Source of the DNA: Algoriphagus yeomjeoni
GTDB lineage: Bacteria; Bacteroidota; Bacteroidia; Cytophagales; Cyclobacteriaceae
Length of the DNA: 64,000 nucleotides
Direction of reading: 5' to 3'
Assembly: GCF_003259505.1 (NCBI RefSeq)
Contig: NZ_QLLK01000013.1
Coordinates: forward strand, 20,757-84,756
Shown here piece by piece: positions 52,196 through 61,011 of this stretch (the stretch's first letter is position 1; every line of letters begins with the position of its first letter). The translations under genes were made by a program, and so were the position numbers. The notes under the pieces are model-generated. The model saw only the letters and a list, made by a program, of their open reading frames with translations. It searched no databases and was not told the origin of the DNA.

Positions 52196-53373
52196 AATCC
52201 CCTTTTAAAACGATTAACGGATAAATAAACCTCCTCCAACTCACCAACCATCCTCTTCATACTAAAGTCTTTTATCACCCTGTCTCTGGCGGCTTTAGCC
52301 ATTTGATTTTGAAGCACAGGATTTCGAATGAGTTCCACAGCATAGCTTGCCATTTTCGCCCAATCTTCTATTTCGGTAAGGTAGCCCTGCACTCCATGTT
52401 GAATCACTTCCCCGATTCCACCGGCTCTGGTGGCTACTACCGGTACTTCGCAGGACATAGCTTCCAGCATGGCTATAGGTAATCCCTCAAACTCAGAACT
52501 GCTCATATAAATATCCATGATGGATAGATAGGGGATAACTTCTTTTTGCACCCCAACCAAATGGAAATGTGCTTCTTTCCCTGATTTTTTAATTTGCTCC
52601 TCTATACGCTCCCTCCATTCTCCATCTCCCACCAGTAAAAAATGTGCCTCTGGGCATTCCTCCAGAATCCTTACCGCCACTTCTACCCAAAGCCAAAGCC
52701 GCTTCTGATCCCTAAACACAGCCACAATACCAATAATCTTAGCATCCTTAGGAATTGATAATTCAGGCATCGGACATCGGACATCGGACATCCTTACAAA
52801 CATCTCCGTATTCACCCCGTTCTGAATCACCTTCAGATTCATTCTTCCCCCTCTTTGATAAGGATCCCAAATGGAGTTTAGACGCATAGAAAGGGCCACC
52901 TCATTGGATACCGCTATAGCCACATCCTGTCGTTTAAAACTGATCCTATTTCCCCAATAAGAAAGTTTATTGTATCGCTCCCAAGTATTATGCTCTGTAT
53001 AGACTATGGGAATTTTAAGCGTATTGCCCACGGATCTTGCCATAATTCCAGCCCAAGGCAAATGCGCATGGATAATATCGAATTGATGTTCAATAATAAA
53101 ATTCCGAACTCTTTGCACCTGAAAAAATAACCCTAAGTTTCCAGAGGGAATCAGGTGAACCTGAATGCCTGCATTCTCTAATTCGTCGATGATATTATTT
53201 TCCTGATGGTAGAAGTAAAGACAATGGAAATTGAATTTATTCTGATCATGAACCAAAGCCGTTTCAGGAATTAATTTCTCAGCTCCCCCTCTGCCCAAAC
53301 TCTTGATCAGGTGTAATACCTTGATTTTTTTACCTGTATAGTTCACTTGCCCTGCCTCCACTTCATTATTCAT
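52186..53373 (-). CDS. GT4 glycosyltransferase with repeat-derived edges and an in-frame heptad insertion
   Basis: The 395-residue GT-B protein has KVLHLIKSLGRGGAEKL (about 18-34), HAHLPWAGI, VYTEHNTWERYNKLSYW, the C-terminal GIVAVFRDQKRLWLWVEV and the E-x7-E motif in SSEFEGLPIAMLEAMS. Three ends or inserts come from repeats. The first ~14 residues (ATG at 53373) are encoded by TAATGAA-type heptads and a segment duplicated at about 53533. Residues about 193-203 (MSDVRCPMP) are encoded by three ACATCGG units (52771-52793) between an otherwise normal GVNTEMF and the next strand. The C-terminus enters the CCCTAAT array. The native start may be a non-ATG codon near residue 16. Confidence 0.85.
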   Translation of the reverse strand: MNNEVEAGQVNYTGKKIKVLHLIKSLGRGGAEKLIPETALVHDQNKFNFHCLYFYHQENNIIDELENAGIQVHLIPSGNLGLFFQVQRVRNFIIEHQFDIIHAHLPWAGIMARSVGNTLKIPIVYTEHNTWERYNKLSYWGNRISFKRQDVAIAVSNEVALSMRLNSIWDPYQRGGRMNLKVIQNGVNTEMFVRMSDVRCPMPELSIPKDAKIIGIVAVFRDQKRLWLWVEVAVRILEECPEAHFLLVGDGEWRERIEEQIKKSGKEAHFHLVGVQKEVIPYLSIMDIYMSSSEFEGLPIAMLEAMSCEVPVVATRAGGIGEVIQHGVQGYLTEIEDWAKMASYAVELIRNPVLQNQMAKAARDRVIKDFSMKRMVGELEEVYLSVNRFKRGLGE

Positions 53374-53714
53374 TATTCAACATTCAGCATTTTAAATTCA
53401 CCATTCTCTCCATGCCCCCATTCGTGTCTCCACGAATGGCTCATTTCACCGTAATCAAACTCCCCCTTGGCCTTGTATTTTGCTTGGAAATAAATCAGTC
53501 ATCAAAGGGAGTTGGTGGATTACCCGTTTTCCTTCACTTGCCCTGCCTCCACTTCATTATTCATCATTCATCATTCTAAATTCAACTTCCAAACTTCCAA
53601 CACCTCCCGATTCTATCGGGGCAACCAACACTGGCCAACTTCCCCAAATTTTAAATTTTAAATTCCTCCATTTTAAATTCTCAATTCCTCCATTTTAAAT
53701 TCTTAATTTTCTCC
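53374..53714. repeat. Repeat-filled region upstream of the GT4 gene
   Basis: ATTATTC/AACATTC heptads, a CCATTCGTGTCTCCACGAATGG hairpin (split around 53421-53442) related to the one at 31-53, a second copy of CACTTGCCCTGCCTCC-ACTTC (about 53535) from the GT4 gene edge, a CCCGATT/TCGGGGC fragment and TTTTAAATTC-type units. No gene is seen. Confidence 0.75.
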
Positions 53715-54414
53715 GTTTCCATCTTGCTGGCAAAACGCAATATCTCCGAATGATGATCGCGGGCCAGCGCTGGTGAACAATTATATCCTTAAGCACCGGG
53801 TTAAAACCCGCCGCTATATAATCTACCACCCCGCTGGGGTTTTCACTCCGACTTGGATCCGCATTAATGCAGTCTCCTGACTGCCCCCAACTTCTTCAAT
53901 CATCATTCGAACTTAACACCAACCAACACCTCCCGATCCCTATAGTGGCAACCAACAACTAACAACCTCCAACATCGGTCACCGGACAACTTTCTCCCAA
54001 TTTTAAATTTTAAATTCCTCCATTTTAAATTTTCAATTCCACCATTTTAAATTCTCAATTCCTCCATTTTAAATTCCCCCCAACTATTCGTTTCCATCTT
54101 GCTGGCAAAACGCAATATCTCCGAAAGACGATTGCGGGCCAGCGCTGGTGAATAACTCCACTTTTTGATCCCAGGGTTGAAACCCTGGGCTACAAATCTA
54201 CCACCCCGCTGGGGTTTTCACTCCGACTTGGATCCGCATTAATGCAGTCTCCTGACTGCCCCCAACTTCTTTATTCATCATTCGAACTTAACACCAACCA
54301 ACACCTCCCGATTCCTATCGGGGCAACTCCCGATCCCTATCGGGACACCTAACAACCTCCAACATCGGTCACCGGACAACTTTCCGCCAATTTTAAATTT
54401 TAAATTCTTCCATT
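53715..54414. repeat. Two tandem copies of a 375-bp non-coding unit
   Basis: The units start at 53715 and 54090 with TTTCCATCTTGCTGGCAAAA. They share GCGGGCCAGCGCTGGTGAA, a CCGGGTTAAAACCCG-type or GGGTTGAAACCC palindrome, CACCCCGCTGGGGTTTTCAC, GGATCCGCATTAATGCAGTC and then CAACACCTCCCGATCCC, followed by TTTTAAATTC heptads. A third, degraded unit starts at 55671. The interior palindrome differs between copies. No coding capacity is convincing. Confidence 0.8.
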
Positions 54415-55395
54415 TTAAATTCTCAATTCCTTCATTTTCAATTGCCCAATCCCCTCCATATTCATACTCTCCATCCCATACTCAGCTTTTAAAAACTGAA
54501 AATGCACTAGTAATTCTTCCAGTTCAATCATGGATTGTATAGGATCATTGGCAAAATTATGTGGATGCCACCAGAGATGATAGATTTCCTTGTTTTTAGC
54601 GGCATAACTCATCTCAGATTTTACCCGTGCTAACCTGACTGAGTTAAAAACCTGATTGTTTTTGGAAATAGGCCTTAAGATTCTGGAGGCTGGAATTAAA
54701 AGGGGTTCATTGGGATAGACTTTCATTTCATCTTTAGAAAATGAAGTGTTTTTTCCGATGGGAATAAAACAGTCAGCAGATCGAAACCATTTTTTGCTTA
54801 GATCCTCGTGTTGGGTTTCCTGCCAAAACCAGCTTTTAGGATTACTTCTGGCTTGAGTATAGCCTTCTTCCAGGCAAATAGGCAAGTATAATTCGTTGAT
54901 ATGATTTCTAGGAAATACCAAGGACTTCAAGGTAATACCAAACTTATCCTGAGAGATTTTTTGAGTTGCCTGAAGGTCCTGCCTGAATTGCTCCGGGCTT
55001 TGACCTCTCATCAAGGTGTAATAATGTGCAAAAGTATGAGAGCCGAGTTCCTGTCCTGGGGTCTCTATGATTTGCTTGATCAATTCTGGCGCAAAATGCA
55101 CGGCAGGGTTCAAACCCATCTTATCGGCAAACTCATAAGCTGAAAGCTTGGGCTCCCTATAGGACGGCTTTTGAATAGGGGAGTAAGCCAGCCATTCCTC
55201 CTCATTTTCGGCAAATAACATCCCCACCGTTGCCCAGGTGGCCTGTACCCGATTTTTGGCAAATACCTGAAGCATATCAGGAACAAGATTTCGGGTATGC
55301 TCGAAATATTTTGGGTTATACTTTGTCCCAACCTTATCAAAAATCCCCCAAAGAAGTTCGAAGTCTAGGGATATGCAGAATATGCCGGAATTCAT
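54415..55395 (-). CDS. Polysaccharide deacetylase family (NodB-like) protein
   Basis: The 326-residue protein has the NodB features FCISLDFELLWG with catalytic-type Asp11, ELGSHTFAHYYT (about 126-137) for the metal His pair, FPRNHINELYLP and a late LWWHPHNF (about 283-290). These enzymes de-N-acetylate GlcNAc-containing glycans; some locus members modify intermediates in the cytoplasm. It has no signal peptide, favouring a cytoplasmic role here. Its last residues (GQLKMKELRI) are encoded by TTTTAAATTC-type repeat DNA, so the original C-terminus was probably replaced. Confidence 0.85.
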   Translation of the reverse strand: MNSGIFCISLDFELLWGIFDKVGTKYNPKYFEHTRNLVPDMLQVFAKNRVQATWATVGMLFAENEEEWLAYSPIQKPSYREPKLSAYEFADKMGLNPAVHFAPELIKQIIETPGQELGSHTFAHYYTLMRGQSPEQFRQDLQATQKISQDKFGITLKSLVFPRNHINELYLPICLEEGYTQARSNPKSWFWQETQHEDLSKKWFRSADCFIPIGKNTSFSKDEMKVYPNEPLLIPASRILRPISKNNQVFNSVRLARVKSEMSYAAKNKEIYHLWWHPHNFANDPIQSMIELEELLVHFQFLKAEYGMESMNMEGIGQLKMKELRI

Positions 55396-56428
55396 GCTTT
55401 TGTTTTAAAATGAAAAATTGAATGGTTAAGGGATTGATTTTCTTGTTGGGAAAATTGATCCCACCAATATACTAGGAAGGATTCTCTTGATGAAATTGAG
55501 GCTGTGCCTAACTTCATTATTCATCCTTCATTATTCAACATTCGAACTTCTCGACATCAAACCTCCAACTTCCCTTCTTCCAATCCTCTAACATCCAACA
55601 CCGGCCACCGGACAACTTCCCCCAATTTTAAATTTTCAATTCCTTCATTTTAAATTCTACCCAACTATCCATTTCCATCTTGCTGGCACCTCGCCTTCGT
55701 CTCCGAATGATGCTCATGGGCCAGCGCTGATTAAATACGGATGTTTTTTTGCCCAGGGTTGCGTCGTTCCTCCTTACCCTAGGCTACCCATCTTGCCTAC
55801 CTACGGCAGGCTTTATTCTGCTATTCGACATATGTAATGTCGAATCTCAAACCATAGGATTTTCAATCGAACGACAACCGACTCCTTCCTCTTTCCATCG
55901 TGCACGCGCCGCCGTTCGTGTCTCCACGAACGGCACATTTCATTTCACCCAAGCTTCCCTTAGTCATTATATTTTTCGAAATAACCTACAACTCCCGATT
56001 CCTATAAGGGCTCCCACTGTTCTTGGGTCCACAAATGGCTATAAGAATATTTTCTATTTCACCCTTTCAGGGCTTGAAATCATGGATATCATATTTTGCG
56101 ATGGGCTCCACCCATCGCTAGAATATTCTGGCCTTTCAGGCTACCTGTACTACTATTAGACGCCCTTCCCAACACCCAAAGTCTACTATATCCCTGGTGA
56201 ACTGCCCCCAACTTCATTATTCAACATTCGATATTCTACATTCTTCATTACTATCAATTCAAAGTTCTGAACCTACCCTTGAACCAACTTTGGTAAAGTA
56301 ACTACTTTCGGATCAACAGATAACAGCAGCCTGCCAACTTTCATTTATTCCTTTAAGGCCGAATAATAATTCACCCTCACACCATTTGCCCTCCTGTCAT
56401 CTCCTTATTCAACGACTTCTTAAAATGC
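55396..56428. other. Repeat-filled intergenic region, no gene supported
   Basis: It contains ATTATTC heptads (about 55510), CCAACAT/CCAACTT units, a third degraded copy of the 375-bp unit from 55671, a CCGTTCGTGTCTCCACGAACGG hairpin (about 55913) and a GATGGGCTCCACCCATC hairpin (about 56081). More ATTATTC/ATTCGAT units follow (56210-56250). An open frame across 55749-56159 is only repeats read through. Confidence 0.6.
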
Positions 56429-56454
56429 AAAAAAGCGCCATCGGGCGCTTTTTT
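56429..56454. terminator. Bidirectional intrinsic terminator
   Basis: AAAAAAGCGCC pairs perfectly with GGCGCTTTTTT around the loop ATCG. With A-run and T-run on either side it can end transcription from both directions. It separates the repeat graveyard from the transposase remnant. Confidence 0.85.
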
Positions 56455-56711
56455 ATTAAATTATTCATTTACTATTCCAATGGGTGCTGGGTAATTACCC
56501 TGCAATGTGATCATTTTTCATAGTGTCGTTAGGTTTGTCATTATTGTTCAACGCTAAAATATAGGTTAAAGTTTGATTTACAAGTGCTTCTTTACTTTAT
56601 TTCTAAGCTGTCTCCAGAAATAAACTGTTTGGTGCTGATACATCGTTTTGAATTGTACTCTTTGTAAAACACTTGGTTAAATCCTGATAATGCATGTCTG
56701 GCTATTATTGT

Positions 56712-56877
56712 TAAGCGGATTTTTGAAGATCCTTCTGGTGGCCAGATAAACTAGTTTCAGAAGTGCCTTATCGATTGAAAAAGCCCATTTGGTCTTGGTC
56801 ATTTTTCTAATCTGTCTATGGTACTCTTCTACGACATTGTTGGTATAGATCTTTTTTCTTATCGGTTTGATATAGTC
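56712..56877 (-). pseudogene. IS256-family transposase C-terminal fragment
   Basis: On the minus strand the sequence reads DYIKPIRKKIYTNNVVEEYHRQIRKMTKTKWAF (pieces) and then ALLKLVYLATRRIF. This corresponds to the conserved IYTTNA-VE-HRQ-RK-TKTKGAF and LLKLVYLA region of IS256-type (mutator) transposases, including the final catalytic Glu. Upstream coding is missing and downstream frames are broken, so it is a dead fragment of about 55 codons. Confidence 0.8.
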
Positions 56878-57018
56878 TTAGTCTTAGACAGAGTTTAGAT
56901 TACAGTCTTTCTAATTTATTTTTTGAGCCCATTATGAGCCCTTTAAAATGGAAAGAAAACCGTGCTATGTGAGGCTCTGAGCATGTTTTTGCCATCTGTA
57001 GCCAGAAGAATGAGGAGG

Positions 57019-57330
57019 TTATGAGCCATTAGTGAGCCCTTTCAACCTATATTGAGTTCCCACCCCTGTAGTTCCCGTTTTCTCTAAATACTCGTCTTCA
57101 AGTTCTGATAAGTATCTGGTTGCAGTTGCTTTGCTGACGTTATTTAGTTTCTGGACTTCGGCATTTGTGATTGATCTAAATTCTTGTACATGGAGAACTA
57201 TTTTTCTTAGTGCTTCCTTTAGGCCATGCTTTTCTAATTCTGTATCCGAATATTTTATAATGGTTACTTGGAAGTCGGGAGGGGTGTCGGAAAATATTGG
57301 CGGAGCGATTTTGTGCTCTTTTGCAGTCAT
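57019..57330 (-). pseudogene. C-terminal winged-helix fragment of an AlbA_2/RecG-like ATP-binding protein
   Basis: The 103-residue frame has APPIFSDTPPDFQVTII (about 9-25) followed by a winged helix: ALRKIVLHVQEFRSITNAEVQKL, NVSKATATRYLSELEDEYLEKTG (pieces) and TQYRLKG. In intact Fic or AlbA_2-domain ATP-binding proteins this forms the last ~100 residues. An in-frame TGA lies immediately before the ATG at 57330, and the DNA beyond belongs to a different gene on the other strand. I therefore read it as a truncated remnant, though a free-standing small DNA-binding protein is possible. Confidence 0.65.
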
Positions 57331-57810
57331 TCATCTTTTACAGGATTTATATCAAAAAATTATGCGGAAAGAGAAGCAGATTATTTTGCATCCTGTTTAC
57401 TACTACCAGAGTGCCGTTTTAAAGCTGACGTTTTTAAGAGGAAATTTAAATTTGAACTTGTTCAAGAATTAGCAAAAAAGTATCAAACAAGTGTAACAGC
57501 TACAGCTATTAGATTTGCTGATATTGGAAATCATCCTATTATGGTGGTTCTTTCTTTGAAAGGCAGAATTAAGTGGTATTGGTATAGCCATGATTTTCCT
57601 TATAAATGGTTGAAGCATGGTAAAGCAAAGGTGCCAGATGATACAGTGGCTGGTGAATATTACTCTAAGAACCGATCTCCAAAACAGGTACAAGATGTTT
57701 TTGCAATTGACTGGTTTAACTATGTTCAAGAATACGATACTTATCGAAAGTTTTATGAGCAATGTCTTTTTTACAAGGGATATGTTTTAAGTATAATTTG
57801 GGAAGATTAA
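57331..57810 (+). pseudogene. 5-prime-truncated ImmA/IrrE metallopeptidase fragment
   Basis: From about 57349 the frame reads ISKNYAEREADYFASCLLLPECRFK. This is the region after the HExxH motif in ImmA/IrrE (M78) peptidases, with the third zinc-ligand Glu and the FA..LL.P signature. It continues VQELAKKYQTSVTATAIRFADIG, the post-catalytic helical part, to a natural stop at 57810. The HExxH helix itself is absent. The junction with the opposing AlbA_2-like fragment is at about 57331-57348. It should be inactive as a protease. The frame is also open back to an ATG at 57268, but that part is antisense to the other fragment. Confidence 0.72.
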
Positions 57811-58009
57811 TAAAAGGAAACTCGTAGCAGCAAATTTGTGTACACTTCTTCGAGCTTGTAGCCCCCTATCAAATAATAGTTTTATTGAGTTTGTCGAGTT
57901 TGAAAACTAACCATTGTATATTAAATGGGGAAGAGTTGAGATACAATCAAAGGGACAAGTTTCAAATCACCCTCTTCCCCTCGTAAGTAATGATATGGCT
58001 CTAAGAAGG
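57811..58009. other. Short intergenic stretch, nothing notable
   Basis: AT-rich DNA between the ImmA/IrrE fragment and the XRE gene, which converge on it. I see no hairpin with a T-run and no repeat unit of the families described elsewhere. Confidence 0.4.
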
Positions 58010-58309
58010 CTATTCAGGCTTTTCAGAATCATCTATGATATTGAGGAATTCCTCTGGGATTTCAACACCATCGAAAAATTTTTGCACATTCATATCTTTG
58101 TACTTAAAAATGACTCGGATCAAAGAGGATATTTGCATATCCTTGGTTCCTGATTCATATTTTCCATACTGAGATCTATTAAGCCCTTTATCGGTAGTGA
58201 AATTTTCATAATTGGTATAGCCTTCTTTTTTTCGCAACTCGGCCATTCTATTCCCAATGGATTCTAATAGCTTCCCCTTTATTTGGTTTGATTCATCTTT
58301 TTCTGCCAT
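58010..58309 (-). CDS. XRE-family helix-turn-helix regulator
   Basis: The 99-residue protein has an N-terminal basic helix (LLESIGNRMAELRKKEGYTN in pieces) and the HTH core YENFTTDKGLNRSQYGKYESGTKDMQISSLIRVIF (pieces, about 38-72), the Cro/CI fold with YESG as the usual Y-E-x-G. XRE regulators are often paired with ImmA/IrrE peptidases in mobile elements and stress operons, and the truncated ImmA/IrrE gene lies 200 bp away, but convergent rather than co-directional. It could repress its own promoter upstream of 58309. Confidence 0.82.
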   Translation of the reverse strand: MAEKDESNQIKGKLLESIGNRMAELRKKEGYTNYENFTTDKGLNRSQYGKYESGTKDMQISSLIRVIFKYKDMNVQKFFDGVEIPEEFLNIIDDSEKPE

Positions 58310-59329
58310 GAATGCAAGGAGGCAAATCGTCTAAAAAATTATTACTCCCAATTAGGAGTATTCAATTGTTACACTTATATTTAAGCTGAATATTTTAGAA
58401 CGATTTCGGATATTTTATTCAAAAGGATAACTTTGATTGATATTCGAATTAAATTCTAAGCGTTCGCACTTAGTGTCTCAGAACTGAAAACGGCCAATTT
58501 TCTTTATGGAACGAGACAAAAGTGGGAATGCTCACGCCATTGGCGTGGGCTACTCGCTTGCTTGTTCCAAGGTGCTTGGCCGTACCTCAGTTCTTGCAAG
58601 AAGGAGAGTCCACTCCAATGGCTTTTTTTCTTGGGGACTATAGTAATAACTCAAGTATTATGGAACAGACCTTGATTTTTTCTGGATTACCAAGCTTCCC
58701 GGGAATTGATTTCTGGAAAGGGGAGAGGACTGCATTTTACCTTGGGACACATTGCTCATTACCTATCTATTGTAGCCTTTTACCAGAGGAACTCGGCATC
58801 ACCGCGGTAGATCGCCTGTTTCCTCTAAAGCCCAAGAATCCGATTTAAGGATTCGTTTTTTCGCCGATTAAGAAGTTGCGCAGCTTCGAGCAGATCGGTT
58901 ACTACACACTCAGGTCAGCAAGCTCGCAGTAGCCGGTAGCGCTGACACATTTCTTATTTATTCATTATTGCTGGACTATCGGAAATCGGTAGGGTGGGAA
59001 GGGTATGTCTTGAAAGAAGTAGCAAGTAGCTAGTATCAAGAAGCAAGTCGGGAGAGTCTAGAATCTAGAGTCAAGAAGCTAGCGTCTTGAACCAAGTGTT
59101 CGTGATTCTACTTTCAGCTTTGAGCTTTGAGCTTTCAGACTTTCCTTCTGGCCACTGAGACTGCCTATTGCGACTGAGATTGCCGCGGCTCGTACCTCGC
59201 CTCGCAATGACGGTACTATCATCGGTCAACCGACAACGGACAACGGACAACGGACAACGGACAACCGACATCAGTCATCGGACATCGGACATCGGTCACC
59301 CGACATCCAGCATTACAAACAAAAAGCAC
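58310..59329. other. Repeat-bearing intergenic region upstream of the thioredoxin-like gene
   Basis: It contains a CTCACGCCATTGGCGTGGG hairpin (about 58529) and a terminator at 58836-58861. AAGTAGC/AGAATCT/AGAGTCA heptads run at 59022-59095, AGCTTTG heptads at about 59117-59140, then ACAACGG and ACATCGG heptads at 59230-59312. A frame at 58522-58848 has no protein-like features. The heptad phase is kept as the unit changes from ACAACGG to ACATCGG. Confidence 0.65.
58836..58861 (+). terminator. Probable intrinsic terminator
   Basis: GAATCC and GGATTC pair around a 7-nt loop and are followed by G and a run of six T. The stem is short, so strength is uncertain. No plus-strand gene directly upstream needs it. 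Confidence 0.5.
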
Positions 59330-60997
59330 ATGAAAAAAACACTACTCATCTGCTTACTGGGATACCTATGCGTACCCATAAGCACATCCACAGCAAAAGT
59401 TGCTGATTCACCCCCGGAGACTGATTTGGTTGATTACTCCGGCATTCCAGGGCAGGAGGGCGAAAGCTCTTCTGCCCACATGGGGAAGGCCTCTCCGGTG
59501 ATAATCTATGGAGAGCTAATCAATCCCGATTCTTTGGGGCCTATCCAGCTTACTGTTTATCCCTATGGCAAGCGGGTAGGTCTCGGAGAAGACCGTCATG
59601 AAATCACCCCCTTACGCGGAACATTCACCGACGGTGTGGTGGATGCCAGGGTTAGAAAGTTTCTGGGTAAGCTGGAGTTTACTACTGACTTCGCCTACCT
59701 GGATCTATACCTGCGAGATAGACCTATTCTTAAGGAGTACCTAGTCCTGCCTGGCGATAGCATCATGATTTCAATAAACCTACTTACCAACCAGATTCTG
59801 TTTGGTGGACCATCTCGGCAATGGTTTCAAGCTCAATTCGATATAAAAAGGGAGATAGCAACAGATCGCTTTAATTCCCCTAGAGTGCTGGTCGAACTCG
59901 ACCGGGAACAATTTCTTGCCCGTTCTGATAACCGTTCGGAATTACAGGAAAATGAAACACAGTTTGGTTCCAGACTCGAAATCCTCGAGCAGGGGAAAAC
60001 CGCCATAGACCGAAGCCTTTCACTGCTTGGCAAGAATACCGGAGAAGATATCCCAGGCTACCAAACCCTGGAGCAGTACCGCAAGTCTCTGAATGACAAT
60101 CAGTATTCCTTGTTGATGTCCGAACTGGTTAGTAGCTATTACGCCGGCTATTTGGGTGAATCCAGAAGGTATGACCTGTTGGTTTCCCGGATGCGGAATG
60201 ACCGTCAGGCGCTGGAAAGGCTAGGCATTGTCTTACCTGAAATATTGCAACACCTCAAAAATCAAGCTGACAAGCTTGATTCTACACTGCCAACTGCCGG
60301 ATTGCTCAATTTTCTTGGCGAATGGGCGCAGACCACGGCCTTACTTTCAGAACGCAGTTTTTTGGAAGTAGTCACTGAAGTGTTTGAAAACCCACTTAGG
60401 GAAAGACTCCTGGCGGAATATGTACTTGCCACAATGAACAGACAGGATGACCCCTTGAAATACGTAGATAAGTTTTTGCCTTGGATCAGCAGTAATCCCT
60501 GGAAAGATGAACTTGAGAGCAACCAGGCCAATTTTAGGTTGGGAGTTCCCTTGGAAAAAGCACAGTTGACGGATTTGGATGGTAATTCCTTGGCATGGGA
60601 TGACTTGCAGGGCAAGCCCACCCTCCTGTATTTCTATTTTTCCACCTGCACTCACAGTGCCAGATTCTTCCAGGAATACCTCTGGCCACTCTATCAGGAG
60701 TTGGGTGTATCCAAAAGCCTGGACTTAGTGGCTATTTCAATTGACAATGATCAGGAGCTTTGGAAAGAGTCTATTGCTGAATACTCCAATCCTACACTTA
60801 CTAACCTAAACCTGCCGATCAAGGATTCTAAAAACTGGCTGGACCATTACCTGATCCTGTCCTTTCCCCGGGTGTTTCTTCTGGACAGTTCAGGAAACCT
60901 GCTTTCTCTAAGGGTAAGAGAAGATACCTATGGAGCACTCAAATCAACCGTACTCTCCCTGCTCGAAAGTGAAAACAAATCCATTTCCCACCTTTAA
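59330..60997 (+). CDS. Periplasmic thioredoxin-like (TlpA-type) protein with degenerate CxxC
   Basis: From ATG 59330 the product has 556 residues, with a signal peptide (1-24: basic start, hydrophobic core, then STSTAKV). A beta-rich N-terminal region (about 50-150) precedes a helical middle. A TlpA/redoxin domain occupies about 408-550 (AQLTDLDGNSLAWDDLQGKP, then LLYFYFSTCTHSARFF). The active-site motif is CTHS, so the resolving Cys is missing. A cis-Pro-type segment SFPRVFLLDSSGNLL is present. A longer frame upstream (59168) is translated from heptad repeats and is rejected. A SusC-like gene follows after 14 nt, so the pair is an operon. Confidence 0.82.
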   Translation: MKKTLLICLLGYLCVPISTSTAKVADSPPETDLVDYSGIPGQEGESSSAHMGKASPVIIYGELINPDSLGPIQLTVYPYGKRVGLGEDRHEITPLRGTFTDGVVDARVRKFLGKLEFTTDFAYLDLYLRDRPILKEYLVLPGDSIMISINLLTNQILFGGPSRQWFQAQFDIKREIATDRFNSPRVLVELDREQFLARSDNRSELQENETQFGSRLEILEQGKTAIDRSLSLLGKNTGEDIPGYQTLEQYRKSLNDNQYSLLMSELVSSYYAGYLGESRRYDLLVSRMRNDRQALERLGIVLPEILQHLKNQADKLDSTLPTAGLLNFLGEWAQTTALLSERSFLEVVTEVFENPLRERLLAEYVLATMNRQDDPLKYVDKFLPWISSNPWKDELESNQANFRLGVPLEKAQLTDLDGNSLAWDDLQGKPTLLYFYFSTCTHSARFFQEYLWPLYQELGVSKSLDLVAISIDNDQELWKESIAEYSNPTLTNLNLPIKDSKNWLDHYLILSFPRVFLLDSSGNLLSLRVREDTYGALKSTVLSLLESENKSISHL

Positions 60998-61011
60998 TAC
61001 ATCTAAAAATC

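Noticed and set aside
55749..56159. 136-codon open frame
   Set aside because: It crosses several unrelated repeat hairpins and has no domain-like pattern or plausible neighbour.
58522..58848. 108-codon open frame before the terminator
   Set aside because: It includes the CACGCCATTGGCGTGG hairpin and has no recognisable domain. It could be an old gene remnant, but I cannot support it.
59168..59329. 54-residue N-terminal extension of the thioredoxin-like protein
   Set aside because: It is encoded by ACAACGG/ACATCGG heptads and would hide a good signal peptide starting at 59330.
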